Shown: positions 1 to 8,320, numbered from the stretch's first letter. The stretch: 64,000 nucleotides of DNA from Citromicrobium sp. (GCA_002729695.1 PBYQ01000003.1:1-64000), one strand, 5' to 3'. The notes: generated by a model not told the origin, from the letters alone. A program made the numbers and translations.

Positions 1-92
1 AGCCGAGCGACCCGCCGCAATTCACCTGGGCTGCTTCCTTCCGGACCTGACCCGGTGAGCGAACGCAAACGTCCACCCGACTCCCGGGGCCC
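1..92 (-). ncRNA. ffs: Signal recognition particle RNA (small bacterial type), 3' end cut by window edge
   Basis: Read on the minus strand, this contains the highly conserved SRP RNA apical-loop core GGTCAGGTCCGGAAGGAAGC followed by AGCCCAGG, the Ffh-binding domain. The upstream GC block GGGCCCCGGG (83-92) is the likely 5' strand of the closing stem. Its partner CCCGGGGCCC is not present before base 1, so the 3' end probably lies outside the window. The RNA forms the signal recognition particle with Ffh and targets nascent membrane proteins to the translocon. The exact 5' end is inferred. Confidence 0.9.
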
Positions 93-200
93 ATATGTGC
101 CGACCGCGATCGGAATGCAATCCCGTAAGCTATGCCGATTGTCAGTGCCTGGCCGCTGCAAATTCGGCTGGAGCGCGACACACCTTTGGGACGGCGAAAA

Positions 201-479
201 TTACCGGAAATTGTCGGCGTAGGCCTGCAGCTTGAGCTTCTTGGGCGGGGTTGCATGGACGCGCGCGGCGATGCCGTATTTCTCGGCATAGGCTTTCGCC
301 TCGTCCTTGCTCGGGAAGGTCAGGATGACCTGCGCCTGCGTGTCACCGCTGCCGGTCCAGCCCATCAGCGGATCGGGCCGCCGCGCTTCGGATTGCTCGA
401 ATTCGAGCACCCACTCGTCGGTCCGCGCCTTGCCGGACTGCATCGCGTTCTTGGGTCGCTGGTAGATTCTGGCTGCCAT
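201..479 (-). CDS. ETC complex I subunit, NDUFS4-like (92 aa)
   Basis: Small soluble protein matching the complex I 18 kDa/NDUFS4 accessory-subunit family found in alphaproteobacteria. It begins MAARIYQRPKNAMQSGKA and carries the family hallmarks WVLEFE, a D-P-L-MGW-TGSGDT block, and the segment SKDEAKAYAEKYG. The family sits on the peripheral arm of NADH:ubiquinone oxidoreductase. The start is supported by a GGGAGAG ribosome-binding site about 7 bases upstream. It lies 15 bases downstream of hrpB on the same strand, so the two are probably cotranscribed. Length is typical for the bacterial form. Confidence 0.9.
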   Translation of the reverse strand: MAARIYQRPKNAMQSGKARTDEWVLEFEQSEARRPDPLMGWTGSGDTQAQVILTFPSKDEAKAYAEKYGIAARVHATPPKKLKLQAYADNFR

Positions 480-494
480 GGCGCTCTCCCTAAT

Positions 495-3011
495 TCAGCC
501 TTGCCCGCGTGAAAAGGCATTCTTCGTCTTGAGGCTGGCAACCTCTGCCCACGGCTCGTCGGGCCAGCGGTGCTTGGGATAGCGGCCCTTCATGTCCTTG
601 CGGACATCGGCCCAGCTGCCGCGCCAGAACGCGGGCAGATCTCGCGTCGCCTGCACCGGGCGCCCGGCGGGGCTGGTCAGCTTGAGCAGCAGCGGCGACG
701 CGCTCTTCCCTTGGCCGATCATCGGATGGCGATCGAGCCCGTAGAGTGCCTGGACCCGCACTTCGACGGCAGGCGCATCCTGCCCCTCGTAATCGATCGC
801 ATGGTGCGTGCCTGCGGGCGAGACGAATTCGCGCGGCGCAGCTTCGTCGAGCCGCTGCCGTTCGTTCCAGTCGAGCTGAGCCAAGACTGCGTCGACCAGC
901 CTGCCTTTGCTCACCGCGAGATCGCGGCGGCCGGCGAGCAGTGGTGCGAGCCATAGTCCGGCGGTTTCGCGCAGAGCCTCGGACGAAAGGCCCTCGACTC
1001 CGGCGAAGCGGGCACGCGAGAGCAACGCCGTCGGCAGCAGTTCCCCCAGCTTGTCCAGAGCCTTATCCACAAGCAGCGCCTGCACCGCATCCATGTCCGG
1101 CTCCGGGTCCTGGCCCTTCGACAGCACCAACGCCTCCAGCCGCTCCTCGCGCCGCGCCTCGACCCGTTCGCCGGTCCACCGCAACGTCCGGTGGAGCTCG
1201 ATACGGTCGCCCAGCCACTGTCGCAGGTCCGCTTCTTCCAGCGCGGCGGCCGCAGTGATGCGTGCGCCCTGCGCCGATCCCTGCGCATCGCCGATCACGC
1301 AATACTCAGCGCGCGCCACCGAAGATGTCGGGTCGAGTCGGTATCCGCGCCCGTTCGCCGCCAGCCAGTCCTCGCCCGAGGTATCGCGGCGCTTTGCGAC
1401 GAAACCCGGGCGACCCGCTGCGAGGATGACGGCGAGTGGTGGCATCTCCCCCGCTCGTCCTGAGCTTGTCGAAGGACCGCCCTTCTTCTTCGATCCGGCA
1501 TGCGAAAGTGAGGGCGACCCTTCGACAAGCTCAGGGTGAACGGGGATAAGTTTCTGTGCAGCCGCAGCCCACCGCCTGGCCAGCTTGCGGCTCGCCTCGG
1601 CACGACCGCCTCGCTCCCCATTCCAACGCGAGAGCCGCGCCTCCAGATCCTCGCCGCGACCGCCCAGCCCGCGTTCCTGCGACAGCAGCACCAGCCGCGC
1701 CGCACGCTCCGCACAACCATGCTGCGCACCGAACAGCAAAATCGCCGCGCCTGCCGGGTCGAGCGGCAGTTGCGCCAGCGCCTCACCCAGCGGCGTGATC
1801 CGCCCCTCCCCGTCGAGTGCGCCCAGCGCGCGCAGATCCTCTCGCGCGGTCGCCAGAGAGGCGGCGGGCGGAGGGTCGAGCCAGCGCAGATTGGCGGGCT
1901 CGCTCTCGCCCCACTTCGCCAGCGTCAGCACCAGCGGCGCGAGGTCGCTTGTGGCGATCTCGGGCGGCTCGAACGCGGGGCGCCCCGCGTGCGCCGCCTC
2001 TGCCCACAGGCGATAAGCCACACCCGGCGCCTGCCGCGCCGCGCGCCCTGCCCGCTGCGTGGCGGAGGCCTGCGAGGCCTGCACCGTCACCAGCCGGTTG
2101 CCGCCCGCCGCGCGGTCGTACTCCGCACGCCGCGAGAGCCCGCCATCGACCACAACGGTCACGCCGTCCAAAGTCAGAGAGGTTTCCGCAATCGCCGTCG
2201 CGAGCACGATCCGGCGGCCGCCCTCCGCATCGCGGCGGATCGCGGCGCGCTGGCCTGCCGGATCGACCTGCCCGTGCAGCGGCAGGATCACCGCGCCGCG
2301 CAAGCGATCCTCCAGCCGCTCGCGCACCCGTTCGATCTCGCGCACGCCGGGCAGGAAGGCGAGGATATCGCCCTCCTCCGCTCGCCACGCCTGCGCGACG
2401 GCATCGGCCATCGCATCCTCGAAGCGCTGCGTGCCGCTCGCCCCCAGCCACTCGATCCGCAGGGGATGGCTGCGCCCCTCACTCTCGATCACCGGGCAAT
2501 CGTTCATGAGCCCGGCAAAGCGCTCTCCGTCGAGCGTGGCGGACATCACCAGCAGCCGCAGGTCTTCGCGCAGCACGCCTTGCGTCTCCAGCGCCAGCGC
2601 GAGGCCGAAATCGCTGTCCAGATGCCGCTCGTGCGCCTCGTCGAACAGCACGGCGGAGACGCCCGGCAATTCGGGGTCGGCGACGATCCGGTTCAGAAAA
2701 ATCGCCTCGGTCAAGACGGTTACGCGCGTCTTTGCAGACCGCTTCGAGTCGAGCCGGGTGAGGTAGCCAATGGTCTCGCCCGGCTTCTCCCCCAGCATCG
2801 CCGCCATCCGCTCGGCAGCGGCGCGCGCGGCAACGCGGCGGGGCGAGAGCAGCAGGATCTCGCCGGTGCACCAGTCTTCGCGCAGCAGCGCGGCCGCGAC
2901 CGCGGTGGTCTTGCCCGCCCCCGGCGGCGCGACCAGCACCGCGTTGGGCCCGCTCGCGAGCGCGGCCTTCAGCTGCGGCAATACGGCGTGGATGGGGAGA
3001 GACTGCTGCAA
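495..3011 (-). CDS. hrpB: ATP-dependent RNA helicase HrpB
   Basis: DEAH-box helicase of the HrpB family. Near the N-terminus it has the Walker A motif APPGAGKTT, then the DEAH box in FDEAHERHLDSD, motif III SATLDG, two RecA-like domains, and the HrpB C-terminal region ending near RYPKHRWPDEPW. The start used is TTG at 3011 (LQQSLPIHAVLPQ), where family members normally begin. An in-frame ATG at 3068 would add 19 residues encoded by a REP-like repeat and is less likely. A second REP-like pair lies within the gene (1449-1545) and adds roughly 32 in-frame residues (about 489-521) that break up the C-terminal half. Reading frame stays open, so the product may be functional. Precise RNA substrate is unknown. 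Confidence 0.9.
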   Translation of the reverse strand: MQQSLPIHAVLPQLKAALASGPNAVLVAPPGAGKTTAVAAALLREDWCTGEILLLSPRRVAARAAAERMAAMLGEKPGETIGYLTRLDSKRSAKTRVTVLTEAIFLNRIVADPELPGVSAVLFDEAHERHLDSDFGLALALETQGVLREDLRLLVMSATLDGERFAGLMNDCPVIESEGRSHPLRIEWLGASGTQRFEDAMADAVAQAWRAEEGDILAFLPGVREIERVRERLEDRLRGAVILPLHGQVDPAGQRAAIRRDAEGGRRIVLATAIAETSLTLDGVTVVVDGGLSRRAEYDRAAGGNRLVTVQASQASATQRAGRAARQAPGVAYRLWAEAAHAGRPAFEPPEIATSDLAPLVLTLAKWGESEPANLRWLDPPPAASLATAREDLRALGALDGEGRITPLGEALAQLPLDPAGAAILLFGAQHGCAERAARLVLLSQERGLGGRGEDLEARLSRWNGERGGRAEASRKLARRWAAAAQKLIPVHPELVEGSPSLSHAGSKKKGGPSTSSGRAGEMPPLAVILAAGRPGFVAKRRDTSGEDWLAANGRGYRLDPTSSVARAEYCVIGDAQGSAQGARITAAAALEEADLRQWLGDRIELHRTLRWTGERVEARREERLEALVLSKGQDPEPDMDAVQALLVDKALDKLGELLPTALLSRARFAGVEGLSSEALRETAGLWLAPLLAGRRDLAVSKGRLVDAVLAQLDWNERQRLDEAAPREFVSPAGTHHAIDYEGQDAPAVEVRVQALYGLDRHPMIGQGKSASPLLLKLTSPAGRPVQATRDLPAFWRGSWADVRKDMKGRYPKHRWPDEPWAEVASLKTKNAFSRGQG
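1449..1545. repeat. REP-like inverted pair inside hrpB
   Basis: The left arm (about 1449-1482) contains CTGAGCTTGTCGAAGG and the right arm (about 1513-1545) contains its reverse complement CCTTCGACAAGCTCAGG. A spacer of about 30 bases separates them. The flanks are also nearly complementary. The same core recurs at 3021-3134. This is the short palindromic intergenic repeat type common in sphingomonads, here translated in frame as part of HrpB (PELVEG on one arm, PSTSSG on the other). Confidence 0.85.
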
Positions 3012-3018
3012 AATGAAA

Positions 3019-3134
3019 TCCGCTCGTGCTGAGCTTGTCGGAAGCGAAGCTGGCCGTACGCCTCCCACTGTCGTTCTTCCGACACAACGGCGCTAAAAGA
3101 AGGACAGCCCTTCGACAAGCTCAGGGCGAGCGGG
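3019..3134. repeat. REP-like inverted pair at the 5' end of hrpB
   Basis: The left arm CGCTCGTGCTGAGCTTGTCG (3021-3040) and the right arm with CCTTCGACAAGCTCAGGGCG (about 3108-3128) are inverted copies of the unit found inside hrpB. They flank about 65 bases. The element fills the gap between hrpB and the upstream XRE gene and would form a long hairpin in the transcript, possibly acting as a terminator for the upstream operon. Its position argues against the ATG at 3068 as the hrpB start. Confidence 0.8.
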
Positions 3135-3145
3135 GAGGTGGAAAG

Positions 3146-3364
3146 TCACTCCCCCTCCCAGCCGAACACGTCCTCCAGCCCCACGCCGAACAGACGCGCG
3201 ATGCGGAAGGCGGTCTCCAGGCTGGGGGAATAGCGCCCCTGTTCGATCGCGATGATCGTGTGGCGCGTCACCCCCACCGCCTCGCCCAGCGCGGCTTGGC
3301 TCATCCTGTCGTGCTCATCGCGCAACTCGCGCACGCGGTTGGTGATCGGCGGGCGTTTGCCCAT
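3146..3364 (-). CDS. XRE-family transcriptional regulator, 72 aa
   Basis: Short single-domain helix-turn-helix protein. It starts MGKRPPITNRVRELRDEH, has the helix-turn-helix segment MSQAALGEAVGVTRHTIIAIE and ends SLETAFRIARLFGVGLEDVF, the classic layout of YozG/Cro-like regulators. ATG at 3364 is chosen over the upstream ATG at 3415 because a GGGGGTGG ribosome-binding site precedes it and family members start here. It lies 13 bases downstream of a membrane-protein gene, an association common for this regulator class. It probably represses its own operon through the twin palindromes at 3802-3860. That link is inference. Confidence 0.85.
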   Translation of the reverse strand: MGKRPPITNRVRELRDEHDRMSQAALGEAVGVTRHTIIAIEQGRYSPSLETAFRIARLFGVGLEDVFGWEGE

Positions 3365-3377
3365 CACGCCACCCCCA

Positions 3378-3782
3378 TCACACGGACCTGCGGAAGAAGT
3401 AGATCTGCAGCGCATATTCCGCGACCGTCGAGACGATCAGCGCGCCGACGATGGCGTGGACCATCAACGTCGCGGTCCCCCCGCCGATGTACATGATGAT
3501 CGCGGAGACGACGCCGAAACCCAGCACCATGCCCGACCAGTTGCCCGCACGGTCGATCGCGGACCGCTCCCGCTCGTCGGCGGGGGCATTGGCTTCCTTG
3601 GGCGAGGCGATGGCGAGCCCGACCTGCGCGACGATCGAGAACACGACCACCGCTAGCACATAGGGGATGAGCGGCCCGATCACCGGAGCCTGCGGCGCCC
3701 CCGCAACCAGCTGCGCGTAGAACACGCCGGTCGCGAGCATGATCGCCCCCATGACCCACGCGGATTTTTCCCTGAACGACAT
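3378..3782 (-). CDS. Four-helix integral membrane protein cotranscribed with XRE regulator
   Basis: 134-residue protein with about four predicted transmembrane segments: roughly residues 8-28, 38-60, 85-103 and 108-128, the last ending in AEYALQIYFFRRSV. A charged cytoplasmic loop (PKEANAPADERERSAIDRAG) separates helices 2 and 3. It resembles the DUF2178-type small membrane proteins that pair with XRE regulators, but I cannot assign a function. The start is supported by a CGGAGGAG ribosome-binding site. It is the first gene of a two-gene operon with the regulator at 3146-3364. The promoter region holds two operators. Confidence 0.75.
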   Translation of the reverse strand: MSFREKSAWVMGAIMLATGVFYAQLVAGAPQAPVIGPLIPYVLAVVVFSIVAQVGLAIASPKEANAPADERERSAIDRAGNWSGMVLGFGVVSAIIMYIGGGTATLMVHAIVGALIVSTVAEYALQIYFFRRSV

Positions 3783-3801
3783 GATCGCGAATCTCCTCCG
3801 T

Positions 3802-3823
3802 TATGTAGAACATTTTCTACATA
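3802..3823. promoter_or_regulatory. Palindromic operator 1
   Basis: Perfect 9-base inverted repeat TATGTAGAA-CATT-TTCTACATA, just upstream of the start codon at 3782 on the minus strand. It has the same architecture as operator 2, with centres 37 bases apart. Likely binding site of the XRE regulator encoded in the same operon. Confidence 0.7.
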
Positions 3824-3838
3824 GAGGGGCGCGGGGCG

Positions 3839-3860
3839 GATGTCGAATATTTTCGACATC
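3839..3860. promoter_or_regulatory. Palindromic operator 2
   Basis: Perfect 9-base inverted repeat GATGTCGAA-TATT-TTCGACATC. Together with operator 1 it gives the consensus ATGT-N-GAA-NATT-TTC-N-ACAT. Two matched sites in front of one operon suggest cooperative autorepression by the small XRE protein. Confidence 0.7.
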
Positions 3861-3938
3861 ACCCCTTCGCACACGTGATTTCTGACTCAATTATGACACG
3901 CTCTGCCGCTTGACCCGCGCGCGTTCGTCCATGGGGTG

Positions 3939-3957
3939 TTAGCGCCTATGGCGCTAA
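3939..3957. promoter_or_regulatory. Palindrome just upstream of the orphan gene
   Basis: Perfect 8-base inverted repeat TTAGCGCC-TAT-GGCGCTAA ending 7 bases before the GTG start at 3965. It could be an operator or a leader hairpin controlling translation of the orphan gene. No U-tract follows, so it is not a typical terminator. Function is not determined. Confidence 0.5.
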
Positions 3958-3964
3958 ATCGGGG

Positions 3965-4948
3965 GTGGATGTGACGAAGCATATCGAAACGACGGTTCGT
4001 TACGACGGGCCAGCATTAAAAGACCATCAGATGGACGTGCAGGAACTCGCCCCTGCATTGCTCGCACTTGCCGAGATGATCCAGCTCGCCAACAAGAAAT
4101 TCAACGGCGATGCGGCCACTATGAAGGTGCTCGTCAAAGCCGATGTCGAACAGCAGTGTTTTCAGCTCGACATTCATATCGTCCAAAGCATTTTGGAGAC
4201 AGCTAAGCACCTCTTCGGAACCGAGGAGTACAAGACCGCTAGGGAAATCGCGGAGTTTCTGGACCTAATTTTGCCGGGTGGTGTTGCTGGCGGCGTGTGG
4301 TGGTTCTGGAAGAAGTTTTATGGGCAGAAGGCCCCGCCAGAGGGCACAGATACAGCGATTGAATTTGAGCAACATGGCGGGCAAACTGTTTTGGCGACCG
4401 CCAAGGATGGCGGGCAAGTCACAGTCAACAACAATGTGTTTTTGCTGGCCACTGACCCCGAGATGATTTCCTTAGCCCACAAGGTCGTCAAGCCCTTGAA
4501 ACGGCCTGGCTACAAAACCTTGGGTTTCTACCGTGGTGGAAAGCCCACGGTTGAGTGGGACGATGAAGAGGCGAAGCGGTTCTTAGCAGTTCCGGCCAAT
4601 GACATTGGTCCGCCGCAAGAAGACGATAGCCTCAATCGAACGCCCATTCGCGCCGTCGTGAGCGTGAAAACTCAACGGAACGAAGGTAAGGCGCAATGGG
4701 AGATCAAATGGGCGAGTAAGGCCGAGTGGGCCTCAATGGATGACCTAGAATGGCTCGAGGACTTCCAACGTGGTAAGATTCACTTCGATATACCGTACTG
4801 GCTTGATGTGACGCTCGAAATGGCAACATCCCGCGTCGACCCTGACGCACCACCGAGCTTCGCGATCAAGAAGGTCCACAAGCTCATCAATCACACCGAA
4901 GGCAAGCAGGGAAATTGGTTAGATGACGGCCCTGAAAAAGGCCATTGA
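3965..4948 (+). CDS. Unrecognised protein, probable horizontally acquired orphan (327 aa)
   Basis: I do not recognise this family. The protein starts at GTG (VDVTKHIETTVRYDGPAL). It has a helical N-terminal half, including VQELAPALLALAEMIQLANKKF, and a hydrophobic stretch near residues 97-110 (LILPGGVAGGVWWFWKKFYG). The second half is beta-rich with a tail around WASMDDLEWLEDFQRGKIHF. Base composition is visibly richer in A and T than its neighbours. No clear ribosome-binding site precedes the GTG. It stands alone between a divergent XRE/membrane operon and a convergent prenyl synthase, with a palindrome at 3939-3957. The layout of a small accessory gene at a housekeeping junction suggests recent gain. 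A defence or regulatory role is possible but unsupported. Confidence 0.6.
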   Translation: MDVTKHIETTVRYDGPALKDHQMDVQELAPALLALAEMIQLANKKFNGDAATMKVLVKADVEQQCFQLDIHIVQSILETAKHLFGTEEYKTAREIAEFLDLILPGGVAGGVWWFWKKFYGQKAPPEGTDTAIEFEQHGGQTVLATAKDGGQVTVNNNVFLLATDPEMISLAHKVVKPLKRPGYKTLGFYRGGKPTVEWDDEEAKRFLAVPANDIGPPQEDDSLNRTPIRAVVSVKTQRNEGKAQWEIKWASKAEWASMDDLEWLEDFQRGKIHFDIPYWLDVTLEMATSRVDPDAPPSFAIKKVHKLINHTEGKQGNWLDDGPEKGH

Positions 4949-5058
4949 GGCGAAACTCGGCTTCCTTGGAGTATTTCCGGCAGCGCTTGGCGCTTACTTA
5001 AGTGTGAGGACCATTTATCGACAGTTTATAACTGCGAGACAGCCCTTATAGTCGCCCC

Positions 5059-6081
5059 CTAAAACCCCCGCGCGACCGCGAAGTGCGCGGCTTCGACCAT
5101 CGCCTCGCGCGCCTTGCCGTCGGCGAAGATCGACAGCGCATCCGCCGCCATCTGCGCGAAGTGCCGGGCGCGGTCGCGGGTGGCGGTGACGCAGTCGTGG
5201 CGTTCCACCAGCGATACCGCGTGGGCGAGGTCTTCGTCGGAGGCGCGGTGGCCGAGGATGGCGGCCTCCCAGAACTTGCGCTCCTCCGCGTCGCCGCGCG
5301 CGTAGGCGAGGATCACGGGCAGGGTCATCTTGCCTTCGCGGAAGTCGTCGCCACGGTCCTTGCCCATCTCGGCGGCGTCGGACGAGTAATCGAGCGCGTC
5401 GTCGACCAGCTGGAACGCGATGCCGAGGTTGCGGCCGTAATCGTCGAGCGCCTGCTCCTCCGCATCGCTGCATTCGGCGACCACCGCCGCGATGCGGCTG
5501 GCGGCGGCGAAGAGCGCGGCGGTCTTCGAGCCGATGATATCGAGATAGCGCTGTTCGCTGGTGCTGATCTTGCGCTGCGAGGTGAGCTGCGCGACCTCGC
5601 CCTCGGCAATGATCGCGCTGGCGGAGCTGAGGATCTTCAGCACTTTCAGGCTGCCATCCTCGGTCATCAGTTCGAACGCGCGGCTGAAGAGGAAATCGCC
5701 GACAAGCACTGTTGCCGGATTGCCGAAGATGATGTTCGCTGCGGCCTTGCCCCGGCGCATCTCGCTGCCGTCGACCACATCGTCGTGCAGTAGCGTGGCG
5801 GTGTGGATGAACTCGACCGCGGCGGCCAGCTTGTGGTGGCGCGTGCCGTTATAGCCGACCAGCTCCGCCCCCGCGAGCGTCAGCATCGGGCGCAAGCGCT
5901 TGCCCCCGCCCGAGATCAGGTGCCCAGCAAGGCTGGGAATCAGCGGAATTTCGCTCTGCATCCGGTCGAGAATCACGGCGTTGACCGCGTTCATTCCCGA
6001 CGCGGTGAGCGAAAGCATTGCGTCGATAGAGGCCGCAGGCCCGCCAGACGCTTTGGCGAAAGGAACGATCTCGGCGGTCAT
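5059..6081 (-). CDS. ispB: Polyprenyl diphosphate synthase (octaprenyl/decaprenyl type)
   Basis: Trans-type isoprenyl diphosphate synthase that extends farnesyl diphosphate with isopentenyl diphosphate to make the ubiquinone side chain. The first aspartate-rich motif is in LLHDDVVDGSEMRRGK, and the second is in FQLVDDALDYSSDAAEMGKD. Length of 340 residues fits the family. The ATG at 6081 (MTAEIVPFAKASGG) is preferred to the ATG at 6153 because the 24 extra residues are not family-like. Chain length of the product (C40 or C50) cannot be read from the sequence. Sphingomonads generally make ubiquinone-10. Confidence 0.9.
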   Translation of the reverse strand: MTAEIVPFAKASGGPAASIDAMLSLTASGMNAVNAVILDRMQSEIPLIPSLAGHLISGGGKRLRPMLTLAGAELVGYNGTRHHKLAAAVEFIHTATLLHDDVVDGSEMRRGKAAANIIFGNPATVLVGDFLFSRAFELMTEDGSLKVLKILSSASAIIAEGEVAQLTSQRKISTSEQRYLDIIGSKTAALFAAASRIAAVVAECSDAEEQALDDYGRNLGIAFQLVDDALDYSSDAAEMGKDRGDDFREGKMTLPVILAYARGDAEERKFWEAAILGHRASDEDLAHAVSLVERHDCVTATRDRARHFAQMAADALSIFADGKAREAMVEAAHFAVARGF

Positions 6082-6171
6082 TGGGCCTGCTTTGGCCAAG
6101 CCAGCGGAGCAATTCAAGCGTTTAACGGCCATCCGGTGCTGCAAGTCCGGCACGCCGCGCCGAGCCGGGCG

Positions 6172-7692
6172 TCAAGCGCGGGGCAGCGAAAGGCGAACCA
6201 GCAGCCCGCCAAGATCCTCGCTTTCGGCCAGATCGACCGATCCACCGTAGATCTCCGCCACGTCGCGCACGATGGCAAGGCCCAGCCCGGTGCCCGGCTT
6301 GCCGGTATCGAGCCGCGCGCCGCGATCGAAGATTTCGACGCGCTTTTCCTCGGGGATGCCCATTCCGTCATCCTCGATCCACAGCACGCAGCGCTTGTCC
6401 TCCGGTTCGGCGTCGATCGTCACGAACACGCTCCCGCCGCCGTACTTGGCTGCATTCTCGATCAGGTTGCCGATGATCTCGTCCAGATCCTGCCGCTCGA
6501 TCGAGACCTTGGCGTCCTTCGATCCGTCGATGTCGAAGCGAACGTCGGGATAGAGCCGCTCGACCGCGCGGCGCACCGCCTCCGCGCTTTCGCGCACCGG
6601 CGTCTGCGCGTGGCCGACCGCACGCCGACCCACGGCACGCGCGCGGGCCAGGTGGTGGTCGACATGGCGGCGCATCGTGCGCGCCTCGCGGATAACCGTG
6701 TCGGCCAGATCGGGCGCGTGCGCGGTCGCGGCATTGTTGACCACGGTCAGCGGCGTCTTGAGCGCGTGCGCGAGGTTGCCCGCGTGCGTGCGCGCTTCTT
6801 CCGCCTGCCGCTCCGAATGTTCGAGCAGCATGTTCAGCTCCTGCACCAGCGGCTGCACTTCGAGCGGCAGCGGGTCGGTCACCCGGTTGCTGCCAGAGGT
6901 GCGGATGTGCTGGATCGCGGTGCGGATGCGGCGCAAGGGGCGCAGGCCGACGTAGCTTTGCAGCACCACCAGCACCATCAGACCCAGCCCCAGGATCACG
7001 AAGCTGATGATCAGGATACGGCGTATGCGATCGATCTGCCCGTCGATTTCGGTCCGCGACTGCGCCACCGCGAAGGTCCACACCGTGTCCCTACCCGGCA
7101 GCGTGGTGTCGCGCTGGGCGATGCGCAGCGGTTCGCCGCGAAACTGCTCACTATCGTAGAAGACCGGCTGGTCCTCGACCGAAGCCCGCAGCTTGAGCGC
7201 CTCGTCCCACAGCGATCGCGATGGCAGGACATCGACGTCGTTCAGATTGACCGGCTCGCCAGCCGGGCTGATCTGGTAATAGAGGCCCGAATTGGGCTCC
7301 ATGAAGCGCTGGTCGCCCATTGGGCGTATCAGCCACACTTCGCCGCCCGGCTGGATTTCGGCCGACGCGATCAACGCGGTCAGGTTGTTGTTCAACTGGG
7401 TGTCGAAGTTGTCCTGCACCAGGTTGGTCAGCGTCCGGTCCAGCGCCAGCCCTCCGCCCAGCAACAGCACGACGATCCAGATCGCGGAGATCGCGATCAT
7501 GCGCCACGTCAGGCTGCCGGTATGCGGGGCCACGAAATCGCGTGGCGTTTCCCGATACGCCTCGCCCGCCACCCGATCGGGCGCACGCGGATCGCGCCTG
7601 CCGGTCGGCTTGCCCGCGCCGGGCGACGCCTCGGGCGCGCCGTTACGCGCGGGGGGCGTCGGCGGGGTCGTCGAGGCTGTAGCCAAGGCCAC
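6172..7692 (-). CDS. Sensor histidine kinase, PhoQ-like
   Basis: Membrane sensor kinase of 506 residues. It has a proline-rich cytoplasmic N-terminus, a transmembrane helix near 63-85, a periplasmic sensor region, a second helix near 226-246, and a HAMP segment (LRPLRRIRTAIQHIR). The dimerisation/phosphoacceptor box is LAHALKTPL with His309. The C-terminal ATPase domain has N-box residues in IGNLIENAAKYG and glycine boxes DDGMGIPEE and GTGLGLAIV. The LAHALKTPL form is typical of PhoQ-type kinases. Its first 50 bases overlap the response-regulator gene, so the pair is translationally coupled. The signal sensed is unknown. Confidence 0.88.
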   Translation of the reverse strand: MALATASTTPPTPPARNGAPEASPGAGKPTGRRDPRAPDRVAGEAYRETPRDFVAPHTGSLTWRMIAISAIWIVVLLLGGGLALDRTLTNLVQDNFDTQLNNNLTALIASAEIQPGGEVWLIRPMGDQRFMEPNSGLYYQISPAGEPVNLNDVDVLPSRSLWDEALKLRASVEDQPVFYDSEQFRGEPLRIAQRDTTLPGRDTVWTFAVAQSRTEIDGQIDRIRRILIISFVILGLGLMVLVVLQSYVGLRPLRRIRTAIQHIRTSGSNRVTDPLPLEVQPLVQELNMLLEHSERQAEEARTHAGNLAHALKTPLTVVNNAATAHAPDLADTVIREARTMRRHVDHHLARARAVGRRAVGHAQTPVRESAEAVRRAVERLYPDVRFDIDGSKDAKVSIERQDLDEIIGNLIENAAKYGGGSVFVTIDAEPEDKRCVLWIEDDGMGIPEEKRVEIFDRGARLDTGKPGTGLGLAIVRDVAEIYGGSVDLAESEDLGGLLVRLSLPRA

Positions 7693-8320
7693 GGATCGTT
7701 GTGATGACTTCCGCGCCCAGCTTCTTGCGGATGCGGGTGACGAAGACCTCGATCGTGTTCGAATCGCGGTCGAAATCCTGATCGTAGATATGCTCGATCA
7801 GTTCGGTGCGGCTGACCACCTTGCCCTTGTGGTGCATCAGGTAGCTCAGCAGCTTGTATTCCTGCGCGGTCAGCTTCACCGGGTCGCCGCCACGCGTGAC
7901 GCGGCCCGATCGTGTGTCTAGACGCACATCGCCGGCGGTCAGCTCGCTGCTCGTATTGCCCGAGGCACGGCGGATCAGCGCGCGCAGGCGGGCGATAAGT
8001 TCTTCGGTCTGGAACGGCTTGGCGAGGTAATCGTCGGCGCCCGCATCGAGCCCGGCAACCTTGTCGCTCCAGCTGTCGCGTGCGGTGAGGACCAGCACGG
8101 GGAACCTGCGGCCTTCCTTGCGCCACATGCCGAGCACGGTCAGTCCGTCGATTTCTGGCAGGCCGAGATCGAGGATCACGGCGTCGTAATCCTCTGTCGA
8201 GCCGAGATAGTGGCCGTCCTCGCCATCGGTCGACAGGTCGACCGCATAGCCGTTCTGTTCCAGCGTCGACTTGAGCTGCTGGCCGAGCGTCGGCTCGTCT
8301 TCCACGATCAGGATGCGCAT
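7643..8320 (-). CDS. OmpR/PhoP-type response regulator
   Basis: 225-residue two-domain regulator. The receiver domain begins MRILIVEDEPTLG, with phosphoacceptor Asp51 in AVILDLGLPEID and the conserved Lys in ADDYLAKPF. The winged-helix DNA-binding domain follows, with VKLTAQEYKLLSYLMHH and FVTRIRKKLGAE. ATG at 8320 is chosen over the ATG at 8347 because receiver domains begin at MRILIVED. It overlaps the downstream kinase by 50 bases and lies about 100 bases downstream of a PepSY-like gene, forming a three-gene operon. Confidence 0.92.
   Translation of the reverse strand: MRILIVEDEPTLGQQLKSTLEQNGYAVDLSTDGEDGHYLGSTEDYDAVILDLGLPEIDGLTVLGMWRKEGRRFPVLVLTARDSWSDKVAGLDAGADDYLAKPFQTEELIARLRALIRRASGNTSSELTAGDVRLDTRSGRVTRGGDPVKLTAQEYKLLSYLMHHKGKVVSRTELIEHIYDQDFDRDSNTIEVFVTRIRKKLGAEVITTIRGLGYSLDDPADAPRA

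Noticed and set aside
5803..7704. 633-codon plus-strand ORF over the histidine kinase
   Set aside because: Antisense shadow of the kinase and the prenyl synthase, with low-complexity Arg/His/Ala composition and no recognisable domain.
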